A stretch of 19,201 nt of DNA, from NCBI GenBank assembly GCA_946615495.1, contig CAMOHY010000010.1:1-19201 (forward strand). Reading direction: 5' to 3'. Source of the DNA: an uncultured Clostridia bacterium (GTDB lineage Bacteria; Bacillota; Clostridia; Christensenellales; Aristaeellaceae). A program made the position numbers and the translations under genes. This document shows, piece after piece, positions 14,858-19,201 of the stretch; position 1 is the first letter of the stretch, and every line of letters starts with the position of its first letter. Under the pieces are notes generated by a model. It did not search any database and was not told the origin of the DNA. It saw nothing but the letters and a program-made list of their open reading frames with translations.

Positions 14858-16155
14858 GGATGATATACCTCCCTGTCCCGCACGACGCAGCCCGCCGGGG
14901 TGCCTGCCCGGAGCAGGGCGGCGCAGCCGCCGCAGGTGACGCAGGCCCGCTTGGGGTCCAGCCGGCCCGTTTCCTTTAATTCACGCACGAAGTCCGGATA
15001 GGCGAAGGCAAGCCGCCCAAAGCCCGCCATGGCGCAGTGGCCGCCGCCCACCATGCCCGCGGCCAGATTGCCCGCCCACTGGCGCAAATAAGAAAAGGCG
15101 CTGCCGATTACCGGCACCTGGGGCAGGGCGCGCTGGATTTCGCTCACTCCCCGCATCATGCGGCCTTCCCCCTCCAGGGGATGCTCGTTTGGCACGTAGT
15201 TGCCATGGTCGTAGGGCCGGTTCACATGGGGATTTTTATAGGGGTTGCCCATGGTCACGTTGATGACGGGAATATGGAATTCTTCCTTTAATTCGCCAAT
15301 GAGGCGGATGGGCTCCTCCAAATCCGGCTGAAGGCCGTCCCGCTCGTTCACGCCAAAGCCGTAGGGGTAGGGGAAGCCGTCGTATACGTTCAGGCGGCTG
15401 GTGAGGAAAAAGCCGGGCCCGGCGACGGCAGCCTGGGCGGCCCGATAGCAGTTTTTCAAAAACCGGGTGCGGTTTTCGTAGCTGCCGCCGTAGGGGCCGG
15501 GCCGGGTGTAGGCGGAAAGCAATTCGCAGGCCAGATAGCGGTGGCAGCATTTTATGTCCATGCCGTCAAACCCCGCCCGCTGGCACAGCCGGGCCGAGGC
15601 TTCATAGGCTTCCTCAAAGCGCTTTAAACCGTCGTCGGAAACGATGCGTTCGCTGCCCAGCGGCGTATCCTCCAGCGGCGGGCAATGGTAGGCGATCAAG
15701 GGCTCCGGAAAGCCGTGGGGCTTGGAATAGCGGCCGGAATTGGTGGCCTGCATAACGATGAGGGGCGCGTAGCCGTTTTCCCGAAGGCTGATTTCCCGCA
15801 TTTCGTCCAGCAGGCGGCGGAAGGCATCCACGTTTTTTTCCGTCAGCCACAATTGGTGGGCGGAGGCGCGGGCCTGGGGCAGCGTGGCCACAGCCTCAAA
15901 CCAGATAAGGCCCGGCCCGCCCTGGGCAAAGCGGCGGTAGCGGCGGCAGGTCAGTTCCCCCGGCGCGCCGTCCTCAGTTCCGTCGGTGCCCTCCATGGGC
16001 TGAAAAGCGATGCGGTTTTGCGCCGTATGCGCGCCCAGGGAAAGAGGAGAAAACAATACGTCCGTTTTTTCATTTACGGGCAGAAAAACGTTTAGCTTTT
16101 CCGCTTCCTTTATCACATCGTTCAGGGTGGAATAATGGAAAGCCACATGCTCCAT
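14854..16155 (-). CDS. Old Yellow Enzyme-like NADH:flavin oxidoreductase with a C-terminal Fe-S motif, lacking the NAD(P)-binding module
   Basis: This 433-residue FMN TIM-barrel protein resembles the N-terminal half of 2,4-dienoyl-CoA reductase and related ene-reductases. Typical motifs are present: the FSPLSLG start of the barrel near 35-41, GFDGMDIKCCHRYL at 195-208 with active-site-type His205 and Tyr207, and YGGSYENRTRF at 222-232. Near the C-terminus, CX2CX2CX11C (Cys405, 408, 411, 423) matches the 4Fe-4S-binding pattern of the large family members, but the protein ends about ten residues later, so the usual FAD/NAD(P) module is absent. It is the first gene of the locus. The ATG at 16155 is preferred over a GTG at 16164 because AAGGGG lies 11 nt from the former and 2 nt from the latter. 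Substrate unknown; reduction of an enone is plausible. Confidence 0.88.
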   Translation of the reverse strand: MEHVAFHYSTLNDVIKEAEKLNVFLPVNEKTDVLFSPLSLGAHTAQNRIAFQPMEGTDGTEDGAPGELTCRRYRRFAQGGPGLIWFEAVATLPQARASAHQLWLTEKNVDAFRRLLDEMREISLRENGYAPLIVMQATNSGRYSKPHGFPEPLIAYHCPPLEDTPLGSERIVSDDGLKRFEEAYEASARLCQRAGFDGMDIKCCHRYLACELLSAYTRPGPYGGSYENRTRFLKNCYRAAQAAVAGPGFFLTSRLNVYDGFPYPYGFGVNERDGLQPDLEEPIRLIGELKEEFHIPVINVTMGNPYKNPHVNRPYDHGNYVPNEHPLEGEGRMMRGVSEIQRALPQVPVIGSAFSYLRQWAGNLAAGMVGGGHCAMAGFGRLAFAYPDFVRELKETGRLDPKRACVTCGGCAALLRAGTPAGCVVRDREVYHP

Positions 16156-16262
16156 GCTCAGCACATCCCCTTGATTGTTTCTGAAAATAATGATACAATA
16201 AACCGGGTGTAAAAAATGGGTTCTTTCTCCATGAATATATGTAATTTCGATTTTCAGGTGAA
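16156..16262. promoter_or_regulatory. Divergent regulatory region between the catabolic locus and araC
   Basis: This AT-rich 107-nt gap separates the first locus gene (minus) from the AraC regulator (plus). It must hold the promoter of the minus-strand operon. The best minus-strand candidate is TTTACA (16213-16208) with a poor -10 about 17-18 nt downstream, suggesting a promoter that needs an activator. No obvious AraC-type direct repeats could be assigned by eye. Confidence 0.6.
16171..16199 (+). promoter_or_regulatory. Sigma-70-type promoter of the araC-family gene
   Basis: TTGATT (16171-16176) and TACAAT (16194-16199) are separated by exactly 17 nt, each close to consensus. Transcription would start near 16206, giving a leader of about 57 nt before the AraC start codon. 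The site overlaps the presumed control region of the divergent operon, so regulator autoregulation is possible. Confidence 0.7.
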
Positions 16263-17072
16263 ATGATGGCGTTTGAGATCAAGTACAGTGAAGAGCCGAT
16301 TTCACACGGCCTTCACACCCACACGTATTACGAATTGCTGTATGTAGTCTCCGGTCAGGTGGCGATGACCGTGCGGGGGCGGGACTACGCCTGCCCCGCC
16401 GGGTCGCTGGTGTTTTTGAATCCCTTTGACGCCCACGCCTCCCGCCCTGTGGAGCTGCCCTACCGCCGGTACTATCTGCTCATCCCGCCCACCCAGCTCA
16501 AAGCCTTTCATAACGACGTGCTGCTCCTCTCCGTTTTTCGCTTTCACGGCGAACAGTTTCCTTACGTTATGCAGGCGGGGGCTTACAAGCCCCGGTTCGA
16601 CCAGTATTTTTCCATGCTCACCACCGCCCAGCAGGAGGGCGGGCAGTATGCCGATACCCGCGCCGAGGCCCTGATGACCCTGATCCTCACCGACGCCCAG
16701 GCGCTGCGGCCCGATATGTTCATTCCCGCCAATCAGCTTTCCTTCCTGCCGGTGCAGGATATTATGAACGATCTGGAAAACGCGCTGACGGGGTCCTTTT
16801 CCCTTCAGGAGCTGGCGAAAAAATACCATGTGTCGCCCAACTGTCTGTCGGTGCATTTCCGGCGGGCGGTGGGCCTGAGCCCCATGCAGTACGTGACCCA
16901 GAGCCGGCTGAACCGGGCCAAATTTCTTTTGCAGCATTCCGAGTTTTCCATCGCCGGGGTGGCCCAGCGCTGCGGCTACCCGGACGTGAGCAATTTCGTG
17001 CGCCGCTTCCGCGCCCAGTTTGGCCAAACGCCCCTGCAATACCGGCAGGCGGGCCACCGGAACGGAAAATGA
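16263..17072 (+). CDS. AraC family transcriptional regulator
   Basis: This 269-residue cytoplasmic DNA-binding protein is the probable regulator of the adjacent carbohydrate locus. The N-terminal cupin-like sensing domain (about 14-75) contains HGLHTHTYYELLYVVSG, with histidines 15, 18 and 20, and PAGSLVFLNPFDAHAS at 45-60. The C-terminal double helix-turn-helix (about 165-262) contains SLQELAKKYHVSPNCLSVHF and the second motif GVAQRCGYPDVSNFVRRFR, ending in GQTPLQYR, the usual AraC/XylS signature. Two in-frame ATGs (16263 and 16266) lie just after AGGTGAA; the second has the better spacing. The gene is divergent from the operon, the normal arrangement for a local activator, and is closed by the terminator at 17169-17196. 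The inducer is probably a sugar from the pathway, which is inferred. Confidence 0.95.
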   Translation: MMAFEIKYSEEPISHGLHTHTYYELLYVVSGQVAMTVRGRDYACPAGSLVFLNPFDAHASRPVELPYRRYYLLIPPTQLKAFHNDVLLLSVFRFHGEQFPYVMQAGAYKPRFDQYFSMLTTAQQEGGQYADTRAEALMTLILTDAQALRPDMFIPANQLSFLPVQDIMNDLENALTGSFSLQELAKKYHVSPNCLSVHFRRAVGLSPMQYVTQSRLNRAKFLLQHSEFSIAGVAQRCGYPDVSNFVRRFRAQFGQTPLQYRQAGHRNGK

Positions 17073-17117
17073 AAAAGGCTTCTTCCCGGCGGGCAAAGCC
17101 GGTCCTGCGGATTGAAG

Positions 17118-17141
17118 ATGAAAGGGTCAAAGCCCTTTCAT
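17118..17141 (+). other. Nine-base-pair hairpin downstream of araC
   Basis: A perfect inverted repeat ATGAAAGGG / CCCTTTCAT with a 6-nt loop lies 45 nt after the AraC stop and 27 nt before the terminator. No T-run follows on either strand. It may protect the 3' end of the araC transcript or be a protein-binding site. Confidence 0.5.
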
Positions 17142-17168
17142 ACTTTCCCGGAGATTTGCCGGCAGTCT

Positions 17169-17196
17169 ACGGCGGCCCCTTTGCCGCCGTTTTTTT
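17169..17196 (+). terminator. Rho-independent terminator of araC
   Basis: A perfect 8-bp GC-rich stem (ACGGCGGC / GCCGCCGT) with the loop CCCTTT is followed directly by seven T residues (17190-17196). This is a canonical intrinsic terminator. It insulates the metal-binding protein gene from araC. Confidence 0.93.
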
Positions 17197-17205
17197 ATTT
17201 TCCTC

Positions 17206-17233
17206 TTTACAAACCGCGAAAACCCGGTATACT
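17206..17233 (+). promoter_or_regulatory. Promoter of the ZnuA-like gene
   Basis: TTTACA (17206-17211) and TATACT (17228-17233) are 16 nt apart, each one base from consensus. The position, right after the terminator and about 48 nt before the ATG at 17281, fits. I saw no recognisable Zur-type palindrome by eye. Confidence 0.7.
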
Positions 17234-17280
17234 GAGCATAGCGGCCCTGCCGCCGGAATTTGCCCTTGAAAGGAAGAACC

Positions 17281-18174
17281 ATGAAAAGATTTGCCGCTGC
17301 GTTGCTTACGTTTTTGCTTTTACTGCCCTTGGCCGGCTGCGGGGCCCAGGCGGAGGATATATCCGTCATGGCCACGTTTTACCCGGTGTATGTGCTGGCG
17401 CAAAATGTGCTGAACGGGGTGGAGGGGGTCACGCTCTCTTCCATGACGCCGCCCAGCACCGGCTGCCTGCACGATTATCAATTGCTTACCAGCGATATGC
17501 GCGCTCTGGGCAAGGCGCGGGCCCTGCTCATTAACGGCGCGGGCATGGAAAGCTTCCTGCCCGATGTGCAGAGCCAGTTTCCCGATCTGCAGATTGTGGA
17601 CTGTTCCCAGGGCGTGGAACTGCTGGAGGAGGAACACCCCGGCGAGGACCATGACCATGGCGCGTACAACGCCCACATCTGGCTGTCGCCCCGAAACGCC
17701 GTGCAGATGGTGTATAACCTGCGGGACGGGCTGAGCCGGCTGCTGCCCGAAAAGGGGGAAAAAATCGCGGCCAACGCGGAGGAATACGCCGCGCGCCTGC
17801 TGGCGCTGGACGCGGAATTGGCCCAGGCCATTTCCGCCCTGCCCCGGAAGAAAATTGTCACCTTCCATGAGGCTTTTCCTTATTTTGCAAAGGCCTATGG
17901 GCTGGAGGTGGCGGCCGTGGTGGCGCTGGAGCCGGATGAGCCTATTTCCCCCCGCATGCTCAAGCAGGTGATTGAAACGGTGAGGGAGGCGGGCAATCCG
18001 CCCTTGTTTTCCGAGCCGCAGTATGAAAACACCGCCCTTCGCACCGTGGCCCAGGAAACCGGCGCGCCGGTGTATGAGCTGGACCCGCTGGTGACGGGAG
18101 ACGGCGAAATGACGGCCTATGAAGATACCATGCGCAAAAATCTTACGGTGCTTCAGGAAGCTTTGGGAGAATAG
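17281..18174 (+). CDS. Zinc/metal ABC transporter substrate-binding lipoprotein (ZnuA/AdcA-like)
   Basis: This 297-residue lipoprotein binds a divalent metal, most likely zinc, outside the membrane. The signal peptide ends in the lipobox LAGC with lipidated Cys20. Expected metal ligands are in place: His64 (CLHDYQL), His132 (NAHIWLSP), His196 (VTFHEAFPYF) and Asp268 (ELDPL). A short acidic, His-containing loop (EEEHPGEDHDHG, 116-127) is typical of zinc-binding members and argues against a manganese protein. The ATG at 17281 follows AAAGGAAG; a TTG further upstream at 17260 lacks a leader-like N-terminus. No permease (ZnuB) or ATPase (ZnuC) gene follows. The next gene is rpiB, 20 nt downstream, so the partners must lie elsewhere. 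Own promoter upstream. Confidence 0.93.
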   Translation: MKRFAAALLTFLLLLPLAGCGAQAEDISVMATFYPVYVLAQNVLNGVEGVTLSSMTPPSTGCLHDYQLLTSDMRALGKARALLINGAGMESFLPDVQSQFPDLQIVDCSQGVELLEEEHPGEDHDHGAYNAHIWLSPRNAVQMVYNLRDGLSRLLPEKGEKIAANAEEYAARLLALDAELAQAISALPRKKIVTFHEAFPYFAKAYGLEVAAVVALEPDEPISPRMLKQVIETVREAGNPPLFSEPQYENTALRTVAQETGAPVYELDPLVTGDGEMTAYEDTMRKNLTVLQEALGE

Positions 18175-18194
18175 CATAGAAGGAGGAAAAAACT

Positions 18195-18647
18195 ATGAAA
18201 TTTGCCATTGCGTGCGACCCCGCGGGCCAGGTGCTGAAGGAGCCCATCAAGGAAACGCTAAGAGAAATGGGCATTGAGGTGGAGGATTTTGGCATCAACG
18301 AGGGCGATCCGCGGGATTATCCCATTTTTGCGGTGCGGGCGGCCCAGGCCGTGGTGAAGGGCGAATGCGACCGGGGCATCATTCTGTGCGGCACGGGCGT
18401 GGGCATTTCCATCGCGGCCAATAAGGTGCCGGGCGTTCGCTGCTGCTGCTGCTCGGACTGCTACAGCGCCAAAATGAGCCGGGCCCACAACGACGCCAAC
18501 ATGCTGGCCCTGGGCGGCCGGGTCATCGCGCCGGAGCTGGCCAAGCTGATCGTGGAAATCTGGGTAAAAACGCCCTTTGAGGGCGGCAGGCACCAGCGCC
18601 GCATCGATATGTTTTCCCTCATCGAGGCGGGAAAGCCGGTAGAATAA
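18195..18647 (+). CDS. rpiB: RpiB/LacA/LacB family sugar-phosphate isomerase
   Basis: This 150-residue protein matches ribose 5-phosphate isomerase B, which interconverts ribose 5-phosphate and ribulose 5-phosphate in the pentose phosphate pathway; LacA/LacB galactose 6-phosphate isomerase subunits share the fold. Key parts are present: Asp8, Cys65 and Thr67 (ILCGTGVGISIAANK), His98 and Asn99 (RAHNDANMLALGGRV), and the phosphate-contacting arginine region GGRHQRRID (130-138). Two oddities: the His that normally follows the N-terminal Asp (DHAG) is Pro9 (DPAG), and residues 83-86 are four consecutive Cys with another at 89. The strong AGGAGG before the ATG and the 20-nt gap to the ZnuA-like gene suggest cotranscription. 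The symbol follows the family; the odd residues leave room for another substrate. Confidence 0.87.
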   Translation: MKFAIACDPAGQVLKEPIKETLREMGIEVEDFGINEGDPRDYPIFAVRAAQAVVKGECDRGIILCGTGVGISIAANKVPGVRCCCCSDCYSAKMSRAHNDANMLALGGRVIAPELAKLIVEIWVKTPFEGGRHQRRIDMFSLIEAGKPVE

Positions 18648-18649
18648 CA

Positions 18650-19129
18650 ATGGCCAAGCAGGAAAAAACCAATGTGATGCGCACCCTGGAACGGCTGAAA
18701 ATTCCCTACAAGGAGCATTTTTACGGCGGCACCGGGGCCATCAGCGGGGTGGAGGTAGCCTCCGTTTTGGGGGAGGACCCGGCGCAGACCTTCAAAACCC
18801 TGGTCACGGAGGGAAAGAGCAAAACCCATTACGTGTTCATGATCCCCGTGGCGGAGGAACTGGATTTAAAAAAGGCCGCCGCGGCGGTGGGGGAAAAGGC
18901 GCTGGAAATGCTCAAAAGCAAGGAATTGCTTCCCCTCACCGGCTATGTGCACGGCGGCTGCTCTCCCATCGGCATGAAAAAGCAGTTCCGCACCGTGATC
19001 CATTCCACCGCCGCCCAGTTTGACACCATCCTGTTCAGCGCGGGCAAGATCGGCTATCAGGTGGAATGCTCCCTGGAGGGGCTTCAAAAAGCCGTGCCTG
19101 TGGAATGCGCGGACGTGACCGTGGATTGA
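18650..19129 (+). CDS. ybaK: Cys-tRNA(Pro) deacylase, YbaK/EbsC family
   Basis: This 159-residue protein has the YbaK fold and removes cysteine mis-attached to tRNA(Pro), a trans-acting proofreading role in translation in the cytoplasm. Visible features: TFKTLV (47-52) with the probable catalytic Lys49, the loop GGCSPIGMKKQF (102-113), and SAGKIGYQVE (130-139), all characteristic of the family. Length is normal. The ATG at 18650 is 2 nt after the RpiB stop with no strong ribosome site, so translation probably depends on coupling to rpiB. No functional link to the isomerase is evident; the pairing appears to be a housekeeping operon. Confidence 0.93.
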   Translation: MAKQEKTNVMRTLERLKIPYKEHFYGGTGAISGVEVASVLGEDPAQTFKTLVTEGKSKTHYVFMIPVAEELDLKKAAAAVGEKALEMLKSKELLPLTGYVHGGCSPIGMKKQFRTVIHSTAAQFDTILFSAGKIGYQVECSLEGLQKAVPVECADVTVD

Positions 19130-19201
19130 TTCGTCCGGATGCTAAAATCTTCTTATGACGCGTTTTGCAAAGGGCGAATGAAGACTTTTTTCATACAGCA
19201 T
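19130..19201. other. Right-edge intergenic sequence
   Basis: These 72 nt after the ybaK stop hold no gene and no convincing terminator. Only a weak ATGAA / TTCAT repeat with a T-run inside is seen at about 19179-19195. The region is cut by the window edge. Confidence 0.4.

Noticed and set aside
16156..16164. GTG start for the OYE-like protein
   Set aside because: Only 2 nt separate AAGGGG from the GTG, whereas the ATG at 16155 has workable spacing.
17073..17280. Riboswitch or Zur box before the ZnuA-like gene
   Set aside because: Only a simple hairpin, a terminator belonging to araC and a plain promoter are visible; no known riboswitch core or Zur palindrome was recognised.

Overview
The window looks like a chromosomal segment of an anaerobic, GC-rich gut-type Firmicute (class Clostridia; perhaps Christensenellales or Oscillospirales, which is inference only). 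Supports are strong GGAGG-type ribosome binding sites, LplB/LplC/YtcP-type sugar permeases, an AraC regulator of the kind common in Clostridia, compact operons with ATGA overlaps, and roughly 60% GC. There are 17 genes: 13 on the minus strand forming one carbohydrate-utilisation locus, and 4 on the plus strand. No rRNA, tRNA, CRISPR array, transposase or phage gene was seen.

Locus 1-16155 (minus strand, read from right to left). The first gene is a short Old Yellow Enzyme-like flavin oxidoreductase, followed by an SDR dehydrogenase, an FAD-dependent oxidoreductase of the fumarate-reductase flavoprotein type, an unusual ankyrin-repeat/GH43 glycosidase fusion, and a Gfo/Idh/MocA dehydrogenase. 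An internal promoter then precedes a secreted sugar-binding protein. After a hairpin-rich gap come a cytoplasmic heparinase II/III-type lyase, a TIM-barrel sugar isomerase/epimerase, two more Gfo/Idh/MocA dehydrogenases, two permeases, and the 5' part of a DlgD/YiaK-type ketogulonate reductase that runs off the left edge. Most junctions overlap or are under 26 nt, so this is probably one regulon with at least two transcription starts. The transporter ATPase is not present.

Proposed logic (inference). Oligosaccharides, probably containing uronic acid and perhaps pentose, are captured by the binding protein and imported. They are then cleaved in the cytoplasm by the lyase and the GH43 enzyme. 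Several NAD(P)- and flavin-dependent enzymes plus the TIM-barrel protein would convert the sugars, or attached non-sugar groups. The combination of Gfo/Idh dehydrogenases and a TIM-barrel enzyme resembles recently described keto-sugar routes, in which glycosides are oxidised at C3 and cleaved by elimination rather than plain hydrolysis (E. coli ycj-type and C-glycoside-cleaving systems).

Region 16156-16262 is a divergent promoter region. It has a good sigma-70-type promoter for the AraC gene, the likely regulator of the locus.

Region 17073-19201 (plus strand) is a separate housekeeping-like segment. A strong rho-independent terminator closes araC. A promoter then drives a ZnuA-like metal-binding lipoprotein without permease partners, an RpiB-type sugar-phosphate isomerase with unusual residues, and a YbaK-type Cys-tRNA(Pro) deacylase.
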